DNA of 64,000 nucleotides from Rhodoferax sp. (GCF_028688795.1 NZ_JAQTXM010000018.1:35842-99841); one strand, 5' to 3'; positions 7,427 through 17,008 are shown, counted from the stretch's first letter. Translations and numbers: made by a program. Notes: generated by a model not told the origin, from the sequence alone.

Positions 7427-9871
7427 TCAGCCGAGCAAACGTTCCGGATTCGCCTCGATCTTTCCCAGTGCGTTGCGGGTGGCGCGCAGCGTGAGTGGCT
7501 CGCGCTCTTGCGGCTCAAGCAGCCCGGCCTGCAAATAGGCCGCCAAACGAACCGTCTGAATCAAATAACTGCGCCCCAGATTTGATGCAAACAAATGCAG
7601 GTGCCCAAGCGGGCTGCGCCAGACGTACTGCACCTGGATTTCCTGGGCGTTGAAGTTCAATACAAACCAGGCGCCAAGATCCAGGCCGTGGGCCCATTCC
7701 AGCATGACCGGGGTGGCGGCACCTCCGCCTTGTGTGATCACTTCCAGCCCGGAGGCGTCAATGCCCAGCAACTCCTCGATGCTGTCGACATCCAGCGGCA
7801 GCTCTTCGGTGCCATCGTCGGTAACGTAGTCCTCCAAATTAGCCAATCGTTTGGCCAGCGCCTGAATCTGCTCATCGGCGATGGCCTCGGTTTTGGACAT
7901 GAACGCCTCCACCAGAACGGCGCTGATGATCTTGACGTGCGCCTCTTGCGCCGACTGAACCATGTTCATGAGGGCCAAGCCGCTGCGCAGGCACTGCAAG
8001 AGGTCGGGCAGGTCGTTGATGACGCGGGCCCGGTCGGCACGGTTAGGTTTGGCACTGGCCGCCCAGATCAGGTCAGATGCGGTCTTCTTGAGCAGCAGCG
8101 TTTCTTCGTGCTGCGGGCCTTGGCGCACAGCAGAAATCGCCAACACCTCGGCCCACACCTTGTACAAGAACTCGCGGATCTCGTCGCGCACCGGCATGTC
8201 CTTGATCTGGTTGCGCAACTCAATGGTGTACTGAATGGTGAGCGTTTCCTTTTGTTCGACCCGCTCGGCCACACCCACCACTTTTTGTGTGTTCGGTTTT
8301 GTCGTCAAGTGCTTTTTCAGAAACACCTGGAATTCCTCATACACCCGCTGGTAAACGCGCACGCCGGTCTCTGGGTACTGCTCGATCACCTGAACAATCC
8401 GCTTGACCTCGACCTCCAGTGCTGCACTGCTGATGCCACTGGCGTCAAAACCCAGCACGCAGGAGCCCATGTGGTCAATCAGCTGGCGCGCGGGGTGATC
8501 CAGCTTGGTGAAAAAGTCGGGCTCGGCCAAGGCCATGCGCAACACAGGCATCTGCAAACGGGCAAACCAAACCCGAATGCCAGGCGGAATGCGGTCTTCT
8601 TCCAGAATCGACTGAAACATCAACGCCACCAGTTCCACGATGGCTTTTTCAGCATCGGTGCCGGCCTTGCTTTTGATCTCGGCAGACTGCTGGCGCATTT
8701 CATCTGCCACGCGTTGCAGCAGAATGGGCGCCGCCACTTGGTAGACCGCGCCGGGCTGACTGCTGTAATAAGCATCGCCCAGCCGTGGCAACTGGGCCAA
8801 CACCGTCATCAAGGGCGCCGACGGCCCACCAGACGGCATCTCAAAGGCCCCACCGACCGGCATTCCCCCAGCCGACCCGCCCCCCATGGGCATGGCGCCC
8901 ATCGGTGCGCCAGACATGAAAACAGCACCACCGGCTGGGCTTGTACCGCCCGACAACGGCATCACAGCGGTTTGGGGTGCAGTGCCGACGAGAAACCGGC
9001 TGATCTGGTCCATCAAGCCTTGTGCGCGCGAACCACGCCAATAAGCACCCAAACCGGACGCAAGCCCCTGCCCGCCCGGCGTTTGCCCAGCGCCACCGCG
9101 CATGCCCGGCCCATGGCCTCTTGTCGCGGGCTGCCCCACCTGACTGCCCGGACCGGGCGTGAAAGCCCCCGCCCCCGAAGCGCTCGCCGCTTGATCAGAA
9201 AAACCGGATGGCGCAAACCCTGACGGTTTGACGCCTTTGTTGAACTCAATCACGGGCAGCACACCTTGCTCAATCAGCAGCGCGTTACCTTGGGCGTAAG
9301 CGACCTTGAAAGGTTCAAACAGGTGCCGTTGCACCACGTCACTGACCAGGGGCCAGGCCTCACGCGGCATCCCAGAGTCAGTCCATTGCTCAACCACTGC
9401 CAAAAACAGGGTTTCCGGGTGAACGATGTCTTGTGAGGTGAGGTCGCGCCCGCCGTTGATTGCCTTGAGTCGAGTGCGCAAGTCATTGACTTCGGTGGCG
9501 GCAATTTCCATCAGGCCCAGCGCCAGACGAGAGGCGACGATCTTGTTCTCTACCACCTCGGTGCCAATGAGTTCAAAGCCACCGTCCAGCGCCAGCGAAG
9601 GGGTTCGCACGGCAGGCGGGGCCATCAAGGCAGTTTGCCAGGCTTTCACGACGCCGTCGTGCCAGTGATTTCTCTGCTTTTGGTAGGCCATCCAGGCGTC
9701 ACGCCGAAGCTGCTTCTCACGCGACGGGGCAGCTTCGTCCATCAGGGTCAGCAACCGCTCCTGAACCACATTCAGCAGCGAGGCCATGGCCACGCTGGCA
9801 TGGGCCATCAGTTCCTTACGGACCCTGAACGCCAGTGCAGACCCAGCCCGAGGTGGAATCGATGTGACCAT
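7427..9871 (-). CDS. DUF1631 family protein
   Basis: This large protein of 814 residues has no signal peptide or membrane segments. N-terminal and C-terminal parts are helical and conserved-looking (for example LLNVVQERLLTLMDEAAPS). Between about residues 225 and 355 lies a low-complexity G/P/S/M-rich linker (GHGPGMRGGAGQTPGGQG, then GGGSAGGMPVGGAF). It fits the betaproteobacterial DUF1631 family, sometimes mislabelled 'thymidine phosphorylase'; I see no nucleoside phosphorylase motif. It starts 11 bases after the secF stop, so it is probably the last gene of yajC-secD-secF-DUF1631. The role is unknown. Confidence 0.75.
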   Translation of the reverse strand: MVTSIPPRAGSALAFRVRKELMAHASVAMASLLNVVQERLLTLMDEAAPSREKQLRRDAWMAYQKQRNHWHDGVVKAWQTALMAPPAVRTPSLALDGGFELIGTEVVENKIVASRLALGLMEIAATEVNDLRTRLKAINGGRDLTSQDIVHPETLFLAVVEQWTDSGMPREAWPLVSDVVQRHLFEPFKVAYAQGNALLIEQGVLPVIEFNKGVKPSGFAPSGFSDQAASASGAGAFTPGPGSQVGQPATRGHGPGMRGGAGQTPGGQGLASGLGAYWRGSRAQGLMDQISRFLVGTAPQTAVMPLSGGTSPAGGAVFMSGAPMGAMPMGGGSAGGMPVGGAFEMPSGGPSAPLMTVLAQLPRLGDAYYSSQPGAVYQVAAPILLQRVADEMRQQSAEIKSKAGTDAEKAIVELVALMFQSILEEDRIPPGIRVWFARLQMPVLRMALAEPDFFTKLDHPARQLIDHMGSCVLGFDASGISSAALEVEVKRIVQVIEQYPETGVRVYQRVYEEFQVFLKKHLTTKPNTQKVVGVAERVEQKETLTIQYTIELRNQIKDMPVRDEIREFLYKVWAEVLAISAVRQGPQHEETLLLKKTASDLIWAASAKPNRADRARVINDLPDLLQCLRSGLALMNMVQSAQEAHVKIISAVLVEAFMSKTEAIADEQIQALAKRLANLEDYVTDDGTEELPLDVDSIEELLGIDASGLEVITQGGGAATPVMLEWAHGLDLGAWFVLNFNAQEIQVQYVWRSPLGHLHLFASNLGRSYLIQTVRLAAYLQAGLLEPQEREPLTLRATRNALGKIEANPERLLG

Positions 9872-9882
9872 AGCTGGAAATT

Positions 9883-10839
9883 TTAGACCGTTGCTCCTGC
9901 GTTGGGGTCGTTCGGGTCAATGTCTTGTTTGGCCGCTCCCCCTTTGACCAGGTCTTCACGCGCAATGCCCAGCCACATGGCAATGGCAGCAGCGACAAAT
10001 ACCGAAGAGTAAATGCCAAACAAAATGCCAATGGTGAGCGCCAGTGCAAAGTAGTGCAAGGTGGCGCCGCCAAACAACAACATCGACAGCACCATCATCT
10101 GTGTCGACCCATGGGTGATGATGGTACGACTGATGGTGGAGGTGATGGCGTTGTTGATGATCTCAACCGTGGTCATTTTCCGATAACGACGAAAGTTTTC
10201 ACGAATCCGGTCAAAAATCACCACCGACTCGTTCACCGAATAGCCTAGGACCGCCAGCACCGCAGCCAGCACCGGCAGGGAAAACTCCCACTGAAAATAG
10301 GCAAAAAAGCCCAGAATGATGATCACGTCATGCATGTTGGCAATGATGGCCGCCACGGCAAACTTCCATTCAAACCGCACGGCCAGGTAAATCATGATGC
10401 CGATTACCACAAAAGCCAGCGCCTTGAGCCCGTCTGCGGCCAGCTCGTCGCCGACCTGGGGGCCAACAAATTCGGTGCGACGCATGGTGGCTGAGGCATC
10501 AGCCACTTTCAAAGCCGCCATCACCTGCGTGCTTTGCTGAGCCGAACTGACGCCTTTCTGGGCCGGAAGGCGAATCAGCACGTCACGCGCGGTGCCAAAG
10601 TTTTGCACCTGCACATCGGCAAACCCGAGCTTGGCCACGGTGTTGCGCACCATGCCTAGGTCAGCCGGTTGAGAATAAGTCACCTCAAGCAAGGTGCCGC
10701 CGGTGAACTCCACCGACAAATGCAACCCGCGTGAAAACAGGAAAAACACCGCCGCCAGAAACGTCAGGCCCGAGATGAGGTTGAACACCAGGGCATGGCG
10801 CATGAACGGGATGTCCCGCTTGATCCTAAAAAATTCCAT
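9883..10839 (-). CDS. secF: Protein translocase subunit SecF
   Basis: This 318-residue inner-membrane protein has six predicted membrane helices and a first periplasmic loop with SVEFTGGTLLEV. The RND-type signature is in helices 4-5 (GYSVNESVVIFDRIRENFR), followed by SRTIITHGST. With SecD it uses the proton motive force to help pull exported proteins through SecYEG. It is downstream of secD, separated by 69 bases that contain a perfect 8-bp inverted repeat (10860-10900). Confidence 0.96.
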   Translation of the reverse strand: MEFFRIKRDIPFMRHALVFNLISGLTFLAAVFFLFSRGLHLSVEFTGGTLLEVTYSQPADLGMVRNTVAKLGFADVQVQNFGTARDVLIRLPAQKGVSSAQQSTQVMAALKVADASATMRRTEFVGPQVGDELAADGLKALAFVVIGIMIYLAVRFEWKFAVAAIIANMHDVIIILGFFAYFQWEFSLPVLAAVLAVLGYSVNESVVIFDRIRENFRRYRKMTTVEIINNAITSTISRTIITHGSTQMMVLSMLLFGGATLHYFALALTIGILFGIYSSVFVAAAIAMWLGIAREDLVKGGAAKQDIDPNDPNAGATV

Positions 10840-10859
10840 GGTCTCTTTCTAATCAGTTG

Positions 10860-10900
10860 GGGACAGAGCTGGCTCACTTTGTGTAGCTGCGGTCTGTCCC
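10860..10900. repeat. REP-like inverted repeat between secD and secF
   Basis: GGGACAGA (10860-10867) and TCTGTCCC (10893-10900) form a perfect 8-bp stem. The 25-base loop is itself partly self-complementary (GCTGGCTCAC against GTGTAGCTGC). The GGGGACAGA arm resembles proteobacterial REP elements mobilised by Y1 transposases. No T-run follows on either strand, so it is not a classical terminator. It may set SecD:SecF stoichiometry through mRNA structure. Confidence 0.5.
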
Positions 10901-10908
10901 GCAAGGTT

Positions 10909-12792
10909 TTACGATTCAGTCTTGAGTGCCGTACCCGTATCAGGGCGCCAGATGGTGCCAATGGACACGGTTTTCAGGCGGTTTTTGCGGCCATACCAAA
11001 GGTTAACCAAGCCACGCGAGAAAAACACGCCAGAGAACATGCTGGTCATGATGCCCAGCACGTGCACCACGGCAAAACCACGCACCGGTCCCGAGCCAAA
11101 GGCCAGCAGAGCCAAGCCGGCAATCATGGTGGTGATGTTGGAGTCAAAAATGGTGGCCCAGGCGCGGTCATAACCGGTGTGGATGGCCGCTTGCGCTGAG
11201 GCCCCGCCACGCAATTCTTCACGAATGCGCTCGTTAATCAACACATTCGAGTCAATCGCCATACCCAACACCAGCGCCATGGCGGCCATGCCGGGCAGCG
11301 TCAAGGTGGCTTGCAGCATGGACAAAACGGCCACCAACAGCAGCAGGTTGAATGCCAGCGAAATACTGGAAAACACGCCAAACAGCATGTAATAGGCGCA
11401 CATGAAAATGGCCACCGCCACAAACCCCCAGGTGACGCTGTCAAAGCCCTTGGCAATGTTTTCAGCACCCAGGCTTGGGCCAATGGTGGTTTCTTCAATG
11501 ATTTCCATCGGCGCCGCAAGCGACCCAGCACGCAACAGCAGCGCCGTGTCATTGGCTTCCATGGTGGTCATGCGGCCCGAGATTTGCACCCGGCCGCCGC
11601 CGATTTCAGAGCGAATCACCGGCGCGGTCACCACTTCGCCCTTGCCTTTTTCAAACAGCAAGATGGCCATGCGTTTGCCAATGTTTTCACGCGTCACATC
11701 GCGGAAGATGCGGGTGCCCTTGGCGTCCAGGTTCAAGTTGACGGTGGGTTCCTGCGTCTGGCTGTCAAAGCCGGGCTGTGCATCGGTCAGGTTTTCGCCG
11801 GTCAAGATCACTTGCTTTTTGACGATCACGGGCTGGCCATTGCGCTCCAGATAACGCTCTGAGCCAAAGGGCACCACACCGGTACCGGCCTCGGCCCCAC
11901 GGGCTTCGGCACTTTCGTCAACCATGCGCACTTCAAGTGTGGCGGTGCGACCCAAAATGTCCTTGGCCTTGGCGGTATCTTGCACGCCAGGCAACTGCAC
12001 CACGATGCGGTCCAGGCCCTGCTGCTGAATCACCGGCTCGGCCACGCCAAGTTCGTTGATGCGGTTATGCAAGGTGGTGATGTTCTGCTTGAGCGCCTGG
12101 TCCTGAATGCGGCGCGCCGCCTCCGGCTTGATGGCGGCAGTGAGCTTGAACTCGGCCCCGTCGGCAGCGTCTACCGTTTGCAAATCAGTAAATTGGTCCT
12201 GGAACACCGCTTTGGCGGCGTCCAACGTGGCGACATCGCGAAAACGCACCTCAATGGTTTGTGCGTTGCGGCTGATGCCACTGTGGCGAATGTTCTTCTC
12301 GCGCAGGCTGGTGCGCACGTCGCCCGTGAGCGACTCGGCGCGTTTGGTCAGCGCCGCCTGCATGTCCACCTGCAGCATGAAGTGCACACCACCGCGCAAA
12401 TCCAGCCCCAGGTACATGGGCGAGGCATGCAAACCAGACAACCAGGCCGGCGAGCGCGACAACAGATTCAGCGCCACCACATAACCGGTGTTGCCAGCAT
12501 CAGGCACCAACGCTTTCTGGATGGCGTCTTTGGCCTTGAGCTGGGCGTCGGTGTTGGCCAGACGCACCTTGATCGACGCGCCTTCGAGCGTCACCACATC
12601 AGCAGCAACGCCAGCGGCCTTCAGCGCCGCCTCCACCTGAGCCAGCGTGCCCGTGTCGACCTTGACCAAGGGCTTGGCCGCAGACACCTGCACCGCTGGC
12701 GACTCGCCAAAAAAATTCGGCAGGGCATACACAAAGCCCACCACCAGCGCGATCAGGATGACCACGTATTTCCAAACCGGGTAACGATTCAT
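10909..12792 (-). CDS. secD: Protein translocase subunit SecD
   Basis: This 627-residue inner-membrane protein has an N-terminal helix (about residues 9-27), a large periplasmic domain containing the D1 motif YLGLDLRGGVHFMLQVD, and then five C-terminal helices. The signature GMAIDSNVLINERIREELRGG sits in helix 4-5. Length and order match the family. It works with SecF and YajC in Sec-dependent export. It is about 70 bases downstream of yajC and upstream of secF on the same strand. Confidence 0.97.
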   Translation of the reverse strand: MNRYPVWKYVVILIALVVGFVYALPNFFGESPAVQVSAAKPLVKVDTGTLAQVEAALKAAGVAADVVTLEGASIKVRLANTDAQLKAKDAIQKALVPDAGNTGYVVALNLLSRSPAWLSGLHASPMYLGLDLRGGVHFMLQVDMQAALTKRAESLTGDVRTSLREKNIRHSGISRNAQTIEVRFRDVATLDAAKAVFQDQFTDLQTVDAADGAEFKLTAAIKPEAARRIQDQALKQNITTLHNRINELGVAEPVIQQQGLDRIVVQLPGVQDTAKAKDILGRTATLEVRMVDESAEARGAEAGTGVVPFGSERYLERNGQPVIVKKQVILTGENLTDAQPGFDSQTQEPTVNLNLDAKGTRIFRDVTRENIGKRMAILLFEKGKGEVVTAPVIRSEIGGGRVQISGRMTTMEANDTALLLRAGSLAAPMEIIEETTIGPSLGAENIAKGFDSVTWGFVAVAIFMCAYYMLFGVFSSISLAFNLLLLVAVLSMLQATLTLPGMAAMALVLGMAIDSNVLINERIREELRGGASAQAAIHTGYDRAWATIFDSNITTMIAGLALLAFGSGPVRGFAVVHVLGIMTSMFSGVFFSRGLVNLWYGRKNRLKTVSIGTIWRPDTGTALKTES

Positions 12793-12864
12793 GATCGCCC
12801 TTCTGACATCAAACTGGAGAAAACTGACACAAACCCAACTGGCACAGACCAGCGCCGGCGAAAC

Positions 12865-13197
12865 TTATTTGATGCTGCCCTTGGGCAAGACTTGCACCAC
12901 GGCGCTGCGTTGCAACTGGACTTCAACTCCATTGGCCACTTCAATGTTGATGAAACTGTCACCCAATTTGGTGACCTTGCCCAGGATGCCGCCGGCTGTG
13001 GCGACTTCATCACCCTTGGCCAAAGATTCGACCATGGATTTGTGCTCTTTGGCCTTTTTCATTTGCGGGCGAATCATCACGAAGTAGAGCACCACAAACA
13101 TCAGCACCAACGGCAGCATGCCCATCAGGGAAGACTGCAGGTCACCGCCAGCGGCTGCTGCGGGGGCGGTTTGAGCAATGGCAGAAGAAATAAACAC
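12865..13197 (-). CDS. yajC: Preprotein translocase subunit YajC
   Basis: This small single-pass membrane protein starts MFISSAIAQ, has one hydrophobic helix (MLPLVLMFVVLYFVMI), then RPQMKKAKEH and a beta-rich cytosolic domain with GDEVATAGGILGKV. It is an accessory subunit of SecDF. I choose the GTG at 13197 (110 residues): GGAG stands six bases upstream and the resulting N-terminus matches family members. An in-frame TTG at 13209 would add four residues. Confidence 0.93.
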   Translation of the reverse strand: MFISSAIAQTAPAAAAGGDLQSSLMGMLPLVLMFVVLYFVMIRPQMKKAKEHKSMVESLAKGDEVATAGGILGKVTKLGDSFINIEVANGVEVQLQRSAVVQVLPKGSIK

Positions 13198-13343
13198 GGC
13201 AAACTCCAATGATTTGAATCAATAAAAAAAGGCAAACCGCCCAACCAATGTGCGCATTCGCACAAAAATCAGGCAACTTGCCATTGTATGCGGGCAGTTT
13301 CCACGGCCACTGATGGCCTTTGATGACGCCCCCCACAGCCTTG

Positions 13344-16300
13344 TCAGGCCGGGTTGCCGGTCCGAAAACGACCCAACAACCCGGACCATTTTTTCATAGC
13401 GGCGGTCATGGCCCGCACCTTGACATGGCCAAAACCTCGAATGTCTTGCGGAATAGTCGCCAGGGAAACCGCAATTTGATAGCTACCTGCGCTTATTTCA
13501 CGGTGGCTAGAGGTCAATTTGTCACATATTTCCAGCAACACAGCCTCATACCGCTCGATCCAGGCGCGTTCCTGACGCCGCTCGTCAGAGCGGCCAAACA
13601 CATCCAGCGCAGTGCCACGCAAGCCTTTGAGTCGCGCCAGCCCTTTGAAGGCAACCATGACCCATGGGCCAAAGCGTTGCTTGACCAACTCGCCCCTGTC
13701 ATTGGTTTTAGCCAGCAGAGGCGGTGCCAGATGAAAGTGCAATTGGTAGTCACCTTCAAATTGCTGCGCAACCGTGGACCTGAAACTGCCCTCGGTATAA
13801 AGCCGCGCCACCTCGTACTCGTCCTTGTAAGCCATCAACTTGAACAGGTTGCGCGCCACGGCCTCACTCAGCGCCGTTTTGCCCAGCAACACATCCACCC
13901 GTTGCACGTCAGCCATGGCTTGTTGGTAGCGGGCGGCGTAGGCGGTGTTCTGATAAGCGGTTAAAAACGCCACGCGTTTGGCAATGACCTCGGCCAGCGC
14001 GGGCTTTTTGACAAATTCGATCACTTGGCCGACCTGAAGCAGCGCCTGCACCGCCGTCAAGTCATGCGCGCAGTGACGGCCCCACTCAAACGCGGCCTGA
14101 TTGTTGGCCACCTGCACGCCATTAAGTGCCATGGCCTGCAGCAAGGCGGCGCGGCTCAGTGGCACCCGGCCCTTTTGCCAGGCATAACCGAGCAAGAGGG
14201 GGTTGGTGTAGATCGCGTCGCCCAACGCTTGGATGGCCACCTGCTCCGCATCAAACACACCCAAAGCTTGCACGCCCACATTGGCCGCAATGGCGGCCTC
14301 GCACCCACCTTCAGGAAACTGCCACTGCGGGTTATGGACAAACGCCGCCGTGGGCGTGGCGTGGCTGTTCAGTGCCACAAAAGTGCGCCCGTGCTGCATC
14401 ACATTGAGCGTGACTTTGCTGGCGGCCACGATGGCATCGCAGCCCAGCACCAGGTCCGCCTTGGCGGTGTCCACCTTGCTGGTGTAAATGGCATCGGCGG
14501 TGTTGGCGATCTGGACAAAGCTCCAGGTGGCCCCGCCTTTTTGCGCCAAGCCACCGGCATCTTGCGTGACCACGCCTTTGCCGTCCAGATGCGCTGCCAT
14601 GCCCAGCAGCTGGCCAAGGGTGATGACCCCGGTGCCACCGACGCCACCGACCACGATGCCCCAGGCCGCATCCACGTTCGGCAGCACCGGTTCTGGCAGA
14701 CCCGGCAAGGTGCTCAGGCGGCCTTGTTGGTCCTTTTTGGGTTTTTTGAGTTGCCCACCCTTGACCGTGACAAAACTCGGGCAAAAGCCTTTGACACAGC
14801 TGAAGTCTTTGTTGCAGCTGCTTTGGTTGATGCTGCGCTTGCGGCCAAATTCGGTTTCAAGCGGCTCAATGCTGAGGCAGTTGGACTGCTCACCGCAGTC
14901 GCCGCAGCCTTCGCACACCAGCGCGTTGATGACCACCCGCTCATCGGGCTCAACAAGCGTGCCGCGTTTGCGCTTGCGGCGTTTTTCGGTAGCGCACATC
15001 TGGTCATAAATGATCGCCGTGGTGCCTTTGAGCTCACGGAACTCGCGTTGGATGCGATCGAGCTCATCGCGGTGGTGCACCGTCACCCCAGGCACCAGCG
15101 CCTGATGAGCGTATTTTTCAGGCTGGTCGGTCACGATCACCAGTTTGGCCACGCCTTCACTGACCAGGCTGGCCATGATTTGCAGCACGCTGTGGCCTTC
15201 AGCGCGCTCTCCCACACGCTGGCCGCCGGTCATGGCCACGGCATCGTTGTAAAGCACTTTGTAGGTGATGTTGACCCCGGCGGCAATGCTCTGGCGAATG
15301 GCCAACAGGCCGCTATGAAAGTAGGTGCCGTCGCCCAGGTTGGCAAACACGTGGGTGTCGGTGGTGTAGGGTTGTTGCCCGACCCAGGCGACACCTTCGC
15401 CACCCATCTGGCTGAAGGTGCTGGTTGAACGGTCCATCCAGACCGTCATGAAATGGCAGCCGATGCCAGCCAATGCGCGTGAGCCTTCAGGCACGCGGGT
15501 GCTGGTGTTGTGCGGGCAACCACTGCAAAACCAGGGCGTGCGCTCGCCAGTGTCGGTTTTGAGCGCCAGCGCACCTCGCTCCTTGGCCTCCAGGAGGGCT
15601 AGATGCTGGTCCATGCGCGCCGCCACATCGTCCGGCACACCGAGCTTTTTCAGGCGTTTGGCAATGGCTTTGGCGACCAGGCCCGGGTTCAGGTCGGCAT
15701 TGGCGCGCAATAAGGCGCTGGCCCCCGGATTGGGCTGGCTCCACTCGCCACCACTGCCGTCACCCTCGTCATCAAACTTGCCCACCACATTGGGGCGCAC
15801 GCGCCAGTTGTACAACTCTTCTTTCAGCTGGTATTCGATGACTTGACGTTTTTCTTCTACCACCAGAATTTCTTGCAGCCCATGGGCAAAGTCGCGGGTG
15901 ATGCTGGCTTCGAGCGGCCACACCACGTTGACCTTGTGCAGGCGCAGGCCGATGCGCTGGCAGGTGGCCGCATCCAGACCTAAATCCGCCAGCGCTTGCC
16001 GTGTGTCATTGAACGCCTTGCCGCTGGCAATGATGCCAAAGCGGTCTTGCGCGCTGACTATGACGTTGTGGTTGAGCTTGTTGGCGCGCACATAGGCCAG
16101 CGCGGCGTACCACTTGTAGTCCATCAGGCGGGCTTCCTGGTCCAGCGCCGGGTCGGGCCAGCGGATGTGCAGGCCGCCTGCGGGTATGGCGAAATCTTCG
16201 GGCATGACAATCTTGACGCGGCCCAGGCTGACATCGACCGAGCTGCTGGACTCCACCACCTCCTGAATCGTCTTCATGCCAGCCCAAACGCCCGAGAAGC

Positions 16301-16904
16301 GACTTAACGCAATGGCGTGCAGCCCCATGTCCAAAATGCCCTGCACATCGGACGGAAAAAACACCGGCAAGCCACAAGCCTTGAAGATGTGATCGCTCTG
16401 GTGCGCGGCGGTCGAGCTTTTGCTGACATGGTCGTCGCCCGCCACCGCCACCACGCCGCCATGGCGCGCAGTGCCGGCCATGTTGGCGTGTTTGAACACG
16501 TCAGCGCTGCGGTCCACACCTGGCCCCTTGCCGTACCAGATACCAAAGACGCCGTCGTGTTTTTTGCTTTGCGGGTACAGGTCGAGCTGCTGAGTGCCCC
16601 ACACCGCCGTGGCCGCCAGTTCTTCGTTCACGCCGGGCTGGAATACGATGTGCTGCGCCTCCAGATGGCTGCGCGCCGCTACCAGCGCCTGGTCATAACC
16701 ACCCAGTGGCGAGCCACGGTAACCGCTGATGAAACCAGCGGTGTTCAAACCCGCCAAGGCATCACGCTGGCGCTGCAGCATGGGCAAGCGCACCAGCGCT
16801 TGTACCCCGCTCATGAAGGCGCGACCTTCGGTCAGGGCGTATTTGTCGTCAAGGCGGGCTGTTTGCAAGGCCTCGTGGGCCTGCTTGGGCAAGGGGGCGT
16901 TCAT
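13344..16904 (-). CDS. Fused indolepyruvate ferredoxin oxidoreductase (alpha-beta fusion)
   Basis: A single chain of 1186 residues joins IorA-like and IorB-like halves. It begins with a pyrimidine/TPP-type domain (GYRGSPLGGYD near 60). The TPP-binding part has FCSGCPHN near 457. A cysteine-rich 4Fe-4S region follows near 660-710 (VCEGCGDCGEQSNC, then SCNKDFSCVKGFCP). The gamma domain has GGVGGTGVITLGQLL near 745. Family members oxidise aryl- or branched-chain 2-oxo acids to acyl-CoA with ferredoxin as acceptor. The ATG at 16904 has GGAG six bases upstream and is preferred to a longer start at 16946. A dispersed repeat copy (13471-13522) is read in frame near residues 1128-1145. Confidence 0.9.
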   Translation of the reverse strand: MNAPLPKQAHEALQTARLDDKYALTEGRAFMSGVQALVRLPMLQRQRDALAGLNTAGFISGYRGSPLGGYDQALVAARSHLEAQHIVFQPGVNEELAATAVWGTQQLDLYPQSKKHDGVFGIWYGKGPGVDRSADVFKHANMAGTARHGGVVAVAGDDHVSKSSTAAHQSDHIFKACGLPVFFPSDVQGILDMGLHAIALSRFSGVWAGMKTIQEVVESSSSVDVSLGRVKIVMPEDFAIPAGGLHIRWPDPALDQEARLMDYKWYAALAYVRANKLNHNVIVSAQDRFGIIASGKAFNDTRQALADLGLDAATCQRIGLRLHKVNVVWPLEASITRDFAHGLQEILVVEEKRQVIEYQLKEELYNWRVRPNVVGKFDDEGDGSGGEWSQPNPGASALLRANADLNPGLVAKAIAKRLKKLGVPDDVAARMDQHLALLEAKERGALALKTDTGERTPWFCSGCPHNTSTRVPEGSRALAGIGCHFMTVWMDRSTSTFSQMGGEGVAWVGQQPYTTDTHVFANLGDGTYFHSGLLAIRQSIAAGVNITYKVLYNDAVAMTGGQRVGERAEGHSVLQIMASLVSEGVAKLVIVTDQPEKYAHQALVPGVTVHHRDELDRIQREFRELKGTTAIIYDQMCATEKRRKRKRGTLVEPDERVVINALVCEGCGDCGEQSNCLSIEPLETEFGRKRSINQSSCNKDFSCVKGFCPSFVTVKGGQLKKPKKDQQGRLSTLPGLPEPVLPNVDAAWGIVVGGVGGTGVITLGQLLGMAAHLDGKGVVTQDAGGLAQKGGATWSFVQIANTADAIYTSKVDTAKADLVLGCDAIVAASKVTLNVMQHGRTFVALNSHATPTAAFVHNPQWQFPEGGCEAAIAANVGVQALGVFDAEQVAIQALGDAIYTNPLLLGYAWQKGRVPLSRAALLQAMALNGVQVANNQAAFEWGRHCAHDLTAVQALLQVGQVIEFVKKPALAEVIAKRVAFLTAYQNTAYAARYQQAMADVQRVDVLLGKTALSEAVARNLFKLMAYKDEYEVARLYTEGSFRSTVAQQFEGDYQLHFHLAPPLLAKTNDRGELVKQRFGPWVMVAFKGLARLKGLRGTALDVFGRSDERRQERAWIERYEAVLLEICDKLTSSHREISAGSYQIAVSLATIPQDIRGFGHVKVRAMTAAMKKWSGLLGRFRTGNPA
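13471..13522 (+). repeat. Dispersed hairpin repeat, copy D (inside the fused oxidoreductase)
   Basis: The sequence runs AATTTGATAGCTACCTGCGC, TTATTTCAC, GGTGGCTAGAGGTCAATTTG. The stem is TAGC-t-ACC with GGT-g-GCTA. Here ACC/GGT replaces the CTT/AAG pair of other copies, a compensatory change. It is translated on the minus strand in the C-terminal part of the oxidoreductase. Confidence 0.8.
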
Positions 16905-16974
16905 GGGCAACTCCAGTTTTTGCGTCAGGTGTCTCGTGAACACCATCGTATTGAGAAGTTAAAAACCAGCAAAA

Positions 16975-17007
16975 ACGCCACCCCATGAACCGAACATGGG
17001 GTGGCGT
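16975..17007 (-). terminator. Intrinsic terminator downstream of cheV
   Basis: A perfect 13-bp stem (ACGCCACCCCATG with CATGGGGTGGCGT) has a 7-base loop. On the minus strand it is followed at once by TTTTT. It lies 80 bases past the cheV stop and ahead of the oxidoreductase start, so it should end cheV transcription. Confidence 0.9.
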
Positions 17008-17008
17008 C

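Noticed and set aside
7595..9223. Long plus-strand open frame of 542 codons
   Set aside because: It is antisense to the DUF1631 gene; its protein is H/Q/R-rich with no family motif, as expected from a high-GC shadow frame.
11980..13212. Plus-strand open frame of 410 codons
   Set aside because: It is opposite secD and yajC, which show clear motifs; the frame has shadow-like composition and spans two genes.
13305..13325. Short GGCCA/TGGCC hairpin between yajC and the oxidoreductase as a terminator
   Set aside because: Only a 5-bp stem and no T-run on either strand.
14025..15428. Plus-strand open frame of 467 codons
   Set aside because: It is opposite the oxidoreductase, whose cysteine and TPP motifs are certain; no recognisable domain in the plus frame.
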